Part shown: positions 50,273 through 59,286 of the stretch, piece by piece
Layout: each line of letters opens with the position of its first letter
Position numbering within the stretch: position 1 is the stretch's first letter
From: Huiozyma naganishii CBS 8797
Taxonomy: Eukaryota; Ascomycota; Saccharomycetes; Saccharomycetales; Saccharomycetaceae
NCBI RefSeq assembly: GCF_000348985.1
Contig: NC_035924.1
Span: 744,001 to 808,000 of the forward strand
Direction: 5' to 3'
DNA: 64,000 bases
Made by a program: the position numbers and the translations under genes
The notes under the pieces: generated by a model
Database searches by the model: none
The model's input: only the letters and a program-made list of their open reading frames with translations
Told to the model about the DNA's origin: nothing

Positions 50273-53200
50273 ATGGCTGGTGCTCTAGAGAATGCTAGAA
50301 AGGAGTTGAAGCGTGTGTCATTGGAGGACCACGATGAGTCCGAGTACGGGGCTATCTACTCTGTGTCTGGGCCTGTTATTGTCGCTGAAAATATGGTCGG
50401 TTGTGCAATGTACGAGTTGGTCAAAGTCGGGCACGATAACCTTGTTGGTGAGGTAATCAGGATCGATGGGGATAAAGCTACCATCCAAGTGTACGAGGAA
50501 ACAGCGGGTGTTACCGTGGGCGACCCAGTGTTGAGAACTGGGAAACCTCTGTCTGTAGAATTGGGGCCGGGTTTGATGGAAACCATTTACGATGGGATTC
50601 AGAGACCTCTGAAGGCAATCAAGGATAAGTCCCAATCGATCTACATCCCAAGGGGGATCGATGCCCCCGCGTTGAGCAGGGAGATCAAGTGGCATTTCAC
50701 CCCGGGGAAGTTCTCCGTCGGTGACCATATCTCCGGTGGGGACATCTACGGGTCTGTGTTTGAGAACTCGCTGTTGGATGACCATAAGATCCTGCTACCC
50801 CCCAGAGCAAGAGGTACAATCACCTGGATCGCCCCAGAGGGTGACTACATCGTCGACGAAAAGATCTTGGAGGTTGAATTCGATGGGGTCACCTCCGACT
50901 ACTCAATGATGCACACTTGGCCAGTAAGAGTGCCAAGACCCGTCGCTGAGAAATTGGCCGCAGATTACCCTTTGCTCACGGGCCAACGTGTCCTGGACTC
51001 ACTGTTCCCCTGTGTACAAGGTGGGACTACCTGTATCCCTGGTGCATTCGGTTGTGGGAAAACGGTCATCTCCCAGTCATTGTCCAAATACTCCAATTCA
51101 GACACCATCATCTACGTTGGATGTTTTGAAAGGGGCACAGAGGTGCTCATGGCAGATGGATCAGACAAACCAATCGAACAGATCACTCTCGGTGAGAAAG
51201 TCATGGGTAAAGATGGGTCCCCAAGAACTGTCGTTGGGTTCGCCCCGCGGGTCCGAACGTATGTTCGCCGTGCAGCCACTAGACGACCACGCCTCGGAGA
51301 TGCAGTACACTTGTCAGGGAACCATAGACTCGTTCTTCGCACGGAACAGAAGATCCAACTGCGCGAGCATACCCTCGAGGGGAGAAAGTACACGAATGTC
51401 TCGTACTTTGCCCTTCAGGAATCCGAGCACGGTCCAGTCGTCAAGAGACTCGCTAAGGCGTTCGACCACAGCGTGCAGGCCGGGTCCAGCGCCGCCGCGC
51501 AGGCCTTCGCGCACACAATCGACACGGCACCCATCGAGTGGGACGTCCTCGCAAGCGAGTTCGTCAAACTAGGCGACCGCGTCAGAGCTGCCTCCGTGCA
51601 ATTGATCAACCCGGTGTTCTCCGAGTCGCACCACTTGTCCACCAGAATGCAAGCGCTCGGGTCCGATGACGCACTTGCCTCAAAGTTGGCCTGGCTGTTG
51701 GGTACATGGGTCGCCGTGGGCGATGTCAACGCGAGCGAAAGCGCAACCACTTTCTCTTTGTCCGTAGGGACACACGCAGCACTATTGGACCGTATTTCCG
51801 AATACGGCAAAGCGCTCGGCTTGTCCACAACCACTGTGGAGAGACAGAACCGCCACTACGTCGACCGCGAGACGGAGGAGGCAGAGGTGGCCAAGATCAA
51901 GACCGGGTCCGTCCAAGAGGACGGTTCTGTCGTCTTCGAGGACGACGTGTGCACCAAGCACGACGGTAACAGTGCGCAATCGTTGCAGGTCACTATGGAT
52001 ATCGACGATCTGGCTATTTCTTTGACCGGCGAATTGGGAAACATCCTTGACAGGATCGTCAAGTCGTTCGGTGTAAGAGTGGCTAAGGAGGGGAACTCGG
52101 ATCTGTTCGAGAGAACGGTCCCTAAACATTTGGCCTCGGATGACCTTGCCGTACGTGAAAACTTTATTGCTGGGCTCGTGGACTCCATCGGGTACGTTGA
52201 CAGACACTACGGTGGCACTGTGAAGTCTGCGACCATCCCTGCCCTGGACATGCACGCCGTGTCCGGATTCGTCAAGGTGGCCCGTTCCCTAGGTATCAAG
52301 GTGTCCATTGCTGACAACAACGACGTGGAGAAGCAGTGCGTCACCCTGAGCGGAGACGCGCTTGTCGGGGTCCTAAGCTGCTGTGCGGACAAGAACAAGG
52401 CGGACACACCCCGCTCATTCGCCAGAGAGGCAATTCCATTCCACTTCACTTTGAAGGAACAGCGCGAGGACGAGTACTTCGGTATCACATTGCCAGAGAC
52501 AACGGACAACCAGTACCTGCTATCGTCCTTGGCGCTTGTGCATAACTGTGGTGAACGTGGTAACGAGATGGCCGAAGTGCTGATGGAGTTCCCAGAGCTG
52601 TACACGGAGATCAGCGGGAGGAAGGAACCAATCATGAAGCGGACAACGCTTGTTGCAAACACTTCCAACATGCCCGTCGCCGCCAGAGAGGCGTCCATCT
52701 ACACGGGTATTACACTGGCAGAGTACTTCAGAGACCAAGGTAAGAACGTTTCCATGATTGCCGATTCCTCTTCCAGATGGGCAGAAGCCCTGAGAGAAAT
52801 TTCCGGTCGTTTGGGTGAAATGCCCGCTGATCAAGGTTTCCCCGCGTACTTGGGTGCCAAGTTGGCCTCTTTCTACGAGAGAGCAGGGAAGGCCGTCGCG
52901 CTTGGGTCCCCAGACCGTATCGGTTCCGTGTCCATTGTCGCGGCCGTCTCGCCAGCCGGTGGTGATTTCTCCGATCCGGTAACCACAGCAACGCTGGGTA
53001 TCACGCAGGTGTTTTGGGGGTTGGACAAGAAGCTTGCGCAGAGGAAACACTTCCCCTCGATCAACACGTCCGTGTCGTACTCCAAGTATACCAACGTTTT
53101 GAACAAGTTCTACGACCAAAACTACCAGGAGTTCCCCACTTTGAGAGACAGAATGAAGGAGATCCTGTCCAACGCTGAGGAGTTGGAACAAGTAGTCCAG

Positions 53201-53551
53201 CTGGTGGGTAAGTCTGCCCTATCTGACGGTGACAAGATTACTCTGGACGTGGCCACTCTGATCAAGGAGGATTTCTTGCAGCAGAACGGGTACTCCTCGT
53301 ACGACGCCTTCTGTCCAATCTGGAAGACCTTTGACATGATGAGAGCGTTCGTGGCGTACCACGACGAGGCGCAGAAGGCCGTCGGGAACGGCGCAAACTG
53401 GACGAAGCTAGCCGAGGCCACGAACGACGTGAAGCACGGCGTCTCCTCGTCCAAGTTCTTCGAGCCAAGCAGAGGTGAGACCGAGGTCCACGGTGAGTTT
53501 GAGAAATTGTTGAACAATATCCAAGAGAGATTCGCCGAGTCCACCGACTGA
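50273..53551 (+). CDS. VMA1: VMA1 homologue, catalytic A subunit of the vacuolar H+-ATPase, with an in-frame intein
   Basis: Vma1 hydrolyses ATP in the V1 sector of the vacuolar proton pump. The 1092-codon frame is a 617-residue host protein, exactly the S. cerevisiae host length, split by a 475-residue intein. The N-extein carries the P-loop GAFGCGKT at 257-264. The C-extein resumes at Cys759 (CGERGNEMAEV) and continues with SIYTGITLAEYFRDQG, DSSSRWAEALREISGRL and the catalytic-head C-terminus. The product must be protein-spliced to work. Its place is odd: in S. cerevisiae this gene (YDL185W) with RPL41A is on the duplicated partner segment, yet here it lies between PPH21 and SRF1, suggesting the ancestral order is kept. 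Confidence 0.98.
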   Translation: MAGALENARKELKRVSLEDHDESEYGAIYSVSGPVIVAENMVGCAMYELVKVGHDNLVGEVIRIDGDKATIQVYEETAGVTVGDPVLRTGKPLSVELGPGLMETIYDGIQRPLKAIKDKSQSIYIPRGIDAPALSREIKWHFTPGKFSVGDHISGGDIYGSVFENSLLDDHKILLPPRARGTITWIAPEGDYIVDEKILEVEFDGVTSDYSMMHTWPVRVPRPVAEKLAADYPLLTGQRVLDSLFPCVQGGTTCIPGAFGCGKTVISQSLSKYSNSDTIIYVGCFERGTEVLMADGSDKPIEQITLGEKVMGKDGSPRTVVGFAPRVRTYVRRAATRRPRLGDAVHLSGNHRLVLRTEQKIQLREHTLEGRKYTNVSYFALQESEHGPVVKRLAKAFDHSVQAGSSAAAQAFAHTIDTAPIEWDVLASEFVKLGDRVRAASVQLINPVFSESHHLSTRMQALGSDDALASKLAWLLGTWVAVGDVNASESATTFSLSVGTHAALLDRISEYGKALGLSTTTVERQNRHYVDRETEEAEVAKIKTGSVQEDGSVVFEDDVCTKHDGNSAQSLQVTMDIDDLAISLTGELGNILDRIVKSFGVRVAKEGNSDLFERTVPKHLASDDLAVRENFIAGLVDSIGYVDRHYGGTVKSATIPALDMHAVSGFVKVARSLGIKVSIADNNDVEKQCVTLSGDALVGVLSCCADKNKADTPRSFAREAIPFHFTLKEQREDEYFGITLPETTDNQYLLSSLALVHNCGERGNEMAEVLMEFPELYTEISGRKEPIMKRTTLVANTSNMPVAAREASIYTGITLAEYFRDQGKNVSMIADSSSRWAEALREISGRLGEMPADQGFPAYLGAKLASFYERAGKAVALGSPDRIGSVSIVAAVSPAGGDFSDPVTTATLGITQVFWGLDKKLAQRKHFPSINTSVSYSKYTNVLNKFYDQNYQEFPTLRDRMKEILSNAEELEQVVQLVGKSALSDGDKITLDVATLIKEDFLQQNGYSSYDAFCPIWKTFDMMRAFVAYHDEAQKAVGNGANWTKLAEATNDVKHGVSSSKFFEPSRGETEVHGEFEKLLNNIQERFAESTD
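51122..52546 (+). mobile_element. VMA1 intein (VDE/PI-SceI family) with degenerate homing endonuclease
   Basis: The intein spans codons 284 (Cys) to 758 (Asn), the same insertion point as in S. cerevisiae VMA1, where it has 454 residues. Splicing parts look intact: first residue Cys (CFERGTEVLMADGS), a block-B His (SGNHRLVLRT), the F block (YFGITLPETTDNQYLL), the penultimate His and final Asn (VHN), and Cys after the junction. The endonuclease part is damaged. In the first LAGLIDADG helix, LLGTWVAVG has Val where PI-SceI has the catalytic Asp. In the second, FIAGLVDSIGYV has Ile in the same role. Lysine near the second motif also seems replaced (RTVPKHL). It should therefore still self-splice but not cut DNA or home. 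The 5' half is rich in GC-type codons. Confidence 0.93.
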
Positions 53552-53806
53552 TCCTCTCGCACCCACATCACTTTCATGGAATATGTAGCACTTCCCTCTT
53601 TCTATTATATATACACTATTAATAAAGAAAAAATTGGAAGGTATTAATCGATACACACATATATATATGGTACTTCAAATACTTATAAACTAGCACTACA
53701 GAGGATCGTAGGGGGTTCACCTAACAGGCAAACCCTCTCATATCAATGCACTCCTTCTTGTTCTTGACATTTCCCCTCCTCCGCAGTTAGACGAGTCGAT
53801 GCTAGT

Positions 53807-53884
53807 TTATTTGGATCTTGCTCTCACCTTCCGTCTCTTCCTCTTAAGTCTTCTCGTTCTCTTCTTTCTCCACTTAGCTCTCAT
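53807..53884 (-). CDS. RPL41B: RPL41 homologue, 25-residue ribosomal protein L41 (eL41)
   Basis: The 26-codon frame from ATG 53884 translates to a peptide of Arg and Lys ([18 protein letters not shown], then KVRARSK), identical in style and length to eL41, the smallest ribosomal protein, which bridges the subunits. It uses AGA/AAG codons as highly expressed genes do. It is minus strand between VMA1 and SRF1. In S. cerevisiae RPL41A follows VMA1 and RPL41B precedes SRF1, so this single copy corresponds to both places and the A/B label is arbitrary. No intron is needed. Confidence 0.96.
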
Positions 53885-54191
53885 ATTGAGTTAATTGAAG
53901 ATCGGTACCGACGTACGCAAGAGGTAAATCCACACAGAGAAGACACACGAACGAGCGGCCAGCGTCGACTACAACCCAAGTGAACGGTTCTCGGATCCTT
54001 TTTATAGTGGAACTGCTTGTGTGCGCCGGGTAGTGTCTTCTCCGCAACATTTAAAGGTTTCTGAGCGAGGGCTTTAACGAGAGTGTTGTGTGTGTATCGG
54101 TTGTACAGTAGCGGCTCTGGGTCGGATCCGTTGGTGGTAACGGGTAAGACGGTCTGGGGTTTCGTGTGTTACATTGGTAGGTTACGTTGGG
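53885..54191. other. Divergent promoter RPL41-SRF1
   Basis: About 307 bases. A Reb1 site lies close to SRF1. I saw no clear Rap1 site on the RPL41 side. Confidence 0.45.
54140..54147 (+). promoter_or_regulatory. Reb1 site (ACGGGTAA) before SRF1
   Basis: A full match to the Reb1 consensus about 45 bases upstream of the SRF1 ATG. Confidence 0.5.
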
Positions 54192-55478
54192 ATGGCTGGT
54201 ACTGGGCAGATGCAGGGCCAAGGTACGGTGTCTGAGTTGCGGCAGGGGAGTGGTTCGCCTGCTGGGCGTCATGACGGAGAGAGTAGTCCACAGAGAGGGG
54301 GTGGCACTCTACCGCAGGGGGACTCTAGGAACCTGGATGAGGCGGCGTTTTATCCGACAACAGTGCCGCCTTTCTATTTGGAGGAGCAATTGCACAATAT
54401 GGAGCAGACTGGGCATCTGGTCACTGGTGGTGGTGCCGCACGGGACGAGAGAACCACGGAGAGTAGGTGGCTCTCTGTGTTGGATAATATAGGGTCGAAT
54501 GTCAATTATGTCGACGGGCAGAAAGTGAATCTGTTTGACCAGCGAAGTTCGGTGGCATCGTCCAGCATGAACAGTTTTGACAGGTACTACGATGCCGCTG
54601 AGAAGGAGAGGATCAAAAACGAAATACTGAGCGACTTGGACACACCTTGGGACGGGGACAAGCGCCTGGAGGAGCTATTCAGTATACCCATATTAGGGAA
54701 GTACAACTTCAAGAATCAAAAGGATAAAGAGGACTGGCTCGAGTTTGTGGATAATATCAAACAGTCAGTGTACAACCCAGATTACAAGGGGAAATTCCCA
54801 GGGGACGAAGATGAAGACTTGGAATTTGAAAGAGGGTTGCCGCTGACCAAACAAGACTGGCAAAAGCAACTGGAGTTTGAGAAGAAAAGGTGGCGCAGGT
54901 ACAAGGAAAGGAAGATCAGGAAGTTGAGGCCCAAGGTCGTCAGTCTGCTGATCCACAACCAGTACGTCCCACTCGCATTTCGATTCACCATCGGCGTTGT
55001 GGCGCTGATATCCCTCGCGCTGGCGGTAAGGGTTTTCCAGAACTCGAACGTGACGATCGAAGTTATGAACAGATCGCTTCCGCAGCAGCCGAGCACAATA
55101 ATGGCCATTTGTGTCAATTCGATAGCGGTTTTCTATACCATCTTCATTGCCTGGGACGAGTTCACAGGGAAACCCCTGGGTCTGAGGGAACCGCTGAGCA
55201 AGCTGCGGATTATCCTGCTGGACTTGCTATTCATCATATTCACCGCGGCAACACTCGCACTAGCATTCAACACAAAATTCGACGATCAATGGGTCTGTAG
55301 CAGTTACTTCCCAGCACCGGACACGACGGACTTCTTCCCGTCGATACCGCACATCTGTCGGAAACAAAAGGCACTGTCCTCTTTCCTCTTTATTGAGGTG
55401 TTTTTCTGGGTGTTGGCCTTCATCGGCAGCATGATCAAGATAGTGGAAAGAGCCAGTTCCAAATCTGCAAGAGGTTGA
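54192..55478 (+). CDS. SRF1: SRF1 homologue, regulator of phospholipase D (Spo14)
   Basis: Srf1 is a membrane protein that stimulates the phospholipase D Spo14 and affects lipid-linked membrane traffic. The ATG at 54192 gives 428 residues (437 in S. cerevisiae). The N-terminal half is polar and variable, with the conserved FYPTTVPPFYLEEQL. A charged block (LTKQDWQKQLEFEKKRWRRYK) follows. The C-terminal half has about four hydrophobic segments: AFRFTIGVVALISLALAVRVF, MAICVNSIAVFYTIFIAWDEF, IILLDLLFIIFTAATLALAF and SFLFIEVFFWVLAFIGSMI (each cut here to its core). The order SRF1-CDC53-LYS21 equals YDL133W-131W. Confidence 0.92.
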   Translation: MAGTGQMQGQGTVSELRQGSGSPAGRHDGESSPQRGGGTLPQGDSRNLDEAAFYPTTVPPFYLEEQLHNMEQTGHLVTGGGAARDERTTESRWLSVLDNIGSNVNYVDGQKVNLFDQRSSVASSSMNSFDRYYDAAEKERIKNEILSDLDTPWDGDKRLEELFSIPILGKYNFKNQKDKEDWLEFVDNIKQSVYNPDYKGKFPGDEDEDLEFERGLPLTKQDWQKQLEFEKKRWRRYKERKIRKLRPKVVSLLIHNQYVPLAFRFTIGVVALISLALAVRVFQNSNVTIEVMNRSLPQQPSTIMAICVNSIAVFYTIFIAWDEFTGKPLGLREPLSKLRIILLDLLFIIFTAATLALAFNTKFDDQWVCSSYFPAPDTTDFFPSIPHICRKQKALSSFLFIEVFFWVLAFIGSMIKIVERASSKSARG

Positions 55479-56092
55479 TTCTAGGGAGGGCGGGCATCTT
55501 CATTTCACTCTTTTCTTAGCCTGTGACAATATTCCAGAGGTACGTATATACATTTGCATATCTACGTAGTCGCAACAGGAACGACAACGTAACAGAACAC
55601 TGCCGCACAAGGGTCCGATGCGTCCCGAGTCCATCGGCAAGTCAGAAAACGTTACCCAGAAAAAAGCGGAAAACCGGTAACAAAAATTTCAAGAGGAAAA
55701 TATTAAATAAAATAAACAGCTGTAAGATCAGGACAGTTTGGTACTCTGTGCTTTCCCCTCGCAAGAGAGGCGTGTCGTTAGACGGAGTCACAGTTGTTTT
55801 CTAGTTGTAAACATAGAAATACTTGGGTTCTTGTTGGTTGGCATTTTTTTCTTTCTTTTGAAGGATAACAGCTCTAGCGGGTTTTGTTTTTTCTTCGTTT
55901 CCTCTTTCAACTTTGGTAGTTCAGGCAAAACTATACCTTTCCCCCTTCTTTTGCTGTGTCGAACCCTTGTACTGTTTTTTTTCCTATTAGATTTTAGTTG
56001 AAGGATTATAAACTAACTGATCCATAGGACGACGCTGTGGAAATATACAACGGTCCAAAACAAACTGTACTCACTGCACGTATTCATATATC
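55479..56092. other. SRF1-CDC53 intergenic region
   Basis: About 614 bases between two plus-strand genes. T-rich blocks occur near 55795-55880 and 55970-55985 before CDC53. No gene or clear motif was seen. Confidence 0.45.
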
Positions 56093-58603
56093 ATGAGTGA
56101 AGTACTACCCAGATCCGATGATTTAGAGGCTACATGGAACTTTGTCCAGCCAGGGATAAATCAGATTTTGGGGAATGAACACTCGTTGGAAACCACTGCG
56201 GACAAAAGGGTGGACAAAGTCTTGTCCCCCTCGATGTACATGGAGGTGTACACCGCCATCTACAACTATTGTGTGAATAAATCTCGAACTACGGGCCATT
56301 TCAACGCGGACAAGCCCAGTCTAACATCTCAAAATCAAACGTCCATTTTGGTTGGGAGTGAAATCTACGACAAGTTGAAGAGGTACCTAAGGGACTACAT
56401 ATCCAACTTCCAAAGGCGCCCCAACGAGACCTTTTTGAGCTTTTACGTGAGGCACTGGAAGAGGTTCACCATTGGTGCTATCTTCTTGAACCATACTTTC
56501 GACTACATGAACAGGTACTGGGTCCAAAAGGAGCGGAGTGACGGTAAGAGACACATCTTTGACGTCAACACTCTGTGTCTCATGACGTGGAAGGAGGTCA
56601 TGTTCGACCCGAACAGTGGAATGTTGGTTGACGAAATCTTAGGCCAGATTACAAGCGAGCGTGAAGGTCGTGTCATCAACCGTGGGAGTCTGACTACAGT
56701 GATCAAGTCCTTCGTTGCATTAGGTATCGATCCTCAGGATCTGAAGAAGCTGAACTTGAACGTTTACATTCAAGTCTTTGAGAAACCGTTTTTGAGTAAG
56801 ACTGAGCAGTACTATCGGGATTACTCAGAAACGTATCTGCAGACACACTCTGTTACGGAATACATCACCGAGGCGCAGAATATCATTCAGCGGGAGGAAC
56901 AGGGCATGGCCATATACTGGGACGACCACACCAAAAAGCCCTTATTTGTCACTTTGAATGAGGTTCTGCTCAAAGACCATGCTGAAAAACTGCAGGCTGA
57001 GTTTATCAAGCTGCTAGACTCTAGGAATGAGGCACAAATAAGTGCGCTGTACTCCTTGATGCAGAGAGATTTTACGCTGCTCCCCAAACTGGCGTCTGCA
57101 TTTGAAGAATACGTGAAACTTACCGGTGAAAAAGAGGTCTCTAAGTTGATCTCTGCGCATAAAACGGCTATCATGAAGGATAGTGGCAACAACACTAATA
57201 GTAATAATAATAACAACAACAAAAAAATGGCATTGGCAGCTACAAACACTTTACCCCCCAAGGAGTACATTAAGAAGCTTCTTGAAGTGCATCGTTTGTT
57301 TAAGAGAATCACGTCCAATTGTTTTGAAAACAACATTGGGTTTGTCAAAGCTTTGGATAACGCGTGCCGTGCGTACATCAACACGAATGAGTTTGCCATG
57401 CCTCCTGGCTCGTCTCGTATCGCAACCTCCAAGACTGCTGAAATGCTGGCCAAATACAGTGACCAGCTACTGAAGAGGTCTACGAAACCGGAGATATTGA
57501 AGGACATGTCCGTTGACGACATCATGATGGTTTTCAAGTTCCTTATTGACAAGGATGCGTTCGAATCGCACTACCGGAGACTGTTTGCTAAGAGGCTGAT
57601 TCATGGTACCTCCACCGCTGCAGAGGATGAGGAGACTGTCATTCAAAGGCTTCAAAGTGAGAACAGCATGGAGTACACGGGTAAGATCACCAAGATGTTC
57701 CAAGACGTTCGGCTGTCCAAGATCCTCGAAGGTGAATTCGACATAGCAATGAAGAAAGCGGAAGATTACTCACCAGCTACGTGCCCCGAGTTGCAACCTT
57801 TTGTTCTTGCCGAGAACATGTGGCCGTTCTCGTACCAGGACGTTAGCCTAAAACTTCCTGATGAGCTAATGGACTCGCACCAGAAGCTAGCGGACATGTA
57901 CACGTCAAAGCACAACGGGCGTGTGTTGAAGTGGCTGTGGCCTCTGTGCAGGGGTGAGCTGCGTGCCGATATCGGTAAGCCCGGCAGGCCGCCATTCATA
58001 TTCACAGTAACTTTATTCCAACTTTCGATTCTGATGCTGTTCAACAGGGGGGACGTACTGACGTTGGAGCAGATCCAGGAGGGCACCAATCTGTCTATCC
58101 AAAACATCGCCGCATCCATGGTTCCCTTTATCAAGTTCAAGCTGCTACAGCAGACGCCACCAGGGTTGGACTCGTTGATCAAGCCGGACACGGAATTCAA
58201 GCTGGCGAGCCCATACAAGGCACTGAAAACGAACATTAATTTCGCAGGTGGTGTTAAGAACGACATACTGAGCTCGCTGACCAGTGGTGCCGGTGGTGCA
58301 GGCGGCCACGGTGGTGACGGTGTTCCGGGGGACTCCGCCCGCCACGGAGAAATGACGGAGGCGGAGGAGACGGAGAAGGAGATCGCCACAGCACGACAGA
58401 TCTTCCTGGAGGCGTGTATAGTGCGTATAATGAAGGCGCAACGGAAGTTGCCGCACTCGATGCTAGTCAACGAGTGCATTGCGCAGTCGCATACGAGATT
58501 TAACCCGAAAGTGTCGATGATCAAGCGGGCGATCGACTCACTGATACAGAAGGGTTACCTACGGAGGGGCGAAGACGGGGAGTCCTACACCTACCTGGCG
58601 TAG
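56093..58603 (+). CDS. CDC53: CDC53 homologue, cullin of the SCF ubiquitin ligase
   Basis: Cdc53 is the scaffold joining Skp1/F-box proteins to Hrt1 and the E2 Cdc34, and drives Sic1 and cyclin turnover at G1/S. The 836-residue protein (815 in S. cerevisiae) starts with Cullin repeats (ATWNFVQPGINQILG, YTAIYNYCVN). The cullin-homology region follows (DKDAFESHYRRLFAKRLIHG). The C-terminal winged-helix end has the Rub1-attachment sequence VSMIKRAIDSLIQKGYL. An Asn run near 360-375 and a Gly-rich insert (GAGGAGGHGGDG, around 735-750) add the extra length. It is intact. Confidence 0.97.
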   Translation: MSEVLPRSDDLEATWNFVQPGINQILGNEHSLETTADKRVDKVLSPSMYMEVYTAIYNYCVNKSRTTGHFNADKPSLTSQNQTSILVGSEIYDKLKRYLRDYISNFQRRPNETFLSFYVRHWKRFTIGAIFLNHTFDYMNRYWVQKERSDGKRHIFDVNTLCLMTWKEVMFDPNSGMLVDEILGQITSEREGRVINRGSLTTVIKSFVALGIDPQDLKKLNLNVYIQVFEKPFLSKTEQYYRDYSETYLQTHSVTEYITEAQNIIQREEQGMAIYWDDHTKKPLFVTLNEVLLKDHAEKLQAEFIKLLDSRNEAQISALYSLMQRDFTLLPKLASAFEEYVKLTGEKEVSKLISAHKTAIMKDSGNNTNSNNNNNNKKMALAATNTLPPKEYIKKLLEVHRLFKRITSNCFENNIGFVKALDNACRAYINTNEFAMPPGSSRIATSKTAEMLAKYSDQLLKRSTKPEILKDMSVDDIMMVFKFLIDKDAFESHYRRLFAKRLIHGTSTAAEDEETVIQRLQSENSMEYTGKITKMFQDVRLSKILEGEFDIAMKKAEDYSPATCPELQPFVLAENMWPFSYQDVSLKLPDELMDSHQKLADMYTSKHNGRVLKWLWPLCRGELRADIGKPGRPPFIFTVTLFQLSILMLFNRGDVLTLEQIQEGTNLSIQNIAASMVPFIKFKLLQQTPPGLDSLIKPDTEFKLASPYKALKTNINFAGGVKNDILSSLTSGAGGAGGHGGDGVPGDSARHGEMTEAEETEKEIATARQIFLEACIVRIMKAQRKLPHSMLVNECIAQSHTRFNPKVSMIKRAIDSLIQKGYLRRGEDGESYTYLA

Positions 58604-58847
58604 AACTGTTCGCATCTGCACAGCACAAACCTTCTTCTTCGACCATTACTAGTGTCACAAATATAATGCAACAAAAGAGTATATAGCGTAACAACTAAGA
58701 AAAGTAAGAGAGACGCAGACGCACACGAGGCGGATATCATTGTCACGCTGGCCATTGTTACCTCGCCCATAGCCGTTACCGGCTGAGTAACAGCAAAAAG
58801 GGTCAACAGCGCATGGAATCACCAACAGCGAGTCCTCAGAGTTTTTT

Positions 58848-58856
58848 CCCGCCGGA
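58848..58856. promoter_or_regulatory. Lys14-like element (CCCGCCGGA)
   Basis: It agrees with 8 of 9 positions of TCCRNYGGA, the site for the lysine-pathway activator Lys14, some 430 bases before LYS21. One mismatch and the distance make this tentative. Confidence 0.25.
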
Positions 58857-59143
58857 ATTTCGAGGGAAGTTTATTCCGTGAATGGAACAGAAGAGTCACA
58901 CAGTTTTGGCTGACAGCGTTCCGAGAGGTACTGGGACGGGGTGTGAGCAAGCAAGTAAGTAGAGGTGTCTGGTGCTTTCCTAGAATGGGTCACCGTCTGG
59001 CGATGAGCCATAGACGCCGCGGTATGTACAACTCACAACACTCCCAATGTCCGTAAGCGCAGTTTTGTCGGTTCATTTTGCAAAATTCCCTTCTATTGTT
59101 GAAATGTGGATGTTCCGCTAACAGATCGCATGTATTACTTAAT

Positions 59144-59186
59144 AATATATATATATATATATATATATTTGTGTGTGTGTGTGTAT
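59144..59186 (+). repeat. AT then GT dinucleotide microsatellite
   Basis: About 12 AT units (to 59168) pass directly into about 8 GT units. It sits about 100 bases before LYS21. Length is likely variable between strains. Confidence 0.9.
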
Positions 59187-59286
59187 GTTCGAGTGCTCAC
59201 AGGAGGTCTTTTTTCCCATTAGGTTCCCGTTATCTTATCCTCTCTCAGAACAGTATCGCTAAGCAAGTCTTATCACCACCCCTGCA

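Larger units (their letters stand above)
58604..59286. other. CDC53-LYS21 intergenic region
   Basis: About 683 bases with the AT/GT microsatellite near 59150 and a possible Lys14 site near 58850. I could not recognise a gene or RNA. Confidence 0.45.

Noticed and set aside
51415..53191. Long minus-strand frames across the VMA1 intein and C-extein
   Set aside because: They arise from the GC-rich, biased codons of the plus-strand gene; no domain was recognised.
57183..57215. AAT/AAC run in CDC53 as a mobile or CRISPR-like repeat
   Set aside because: It is a short in-frame Asn-coding microsatellite, common in yeast proteins.
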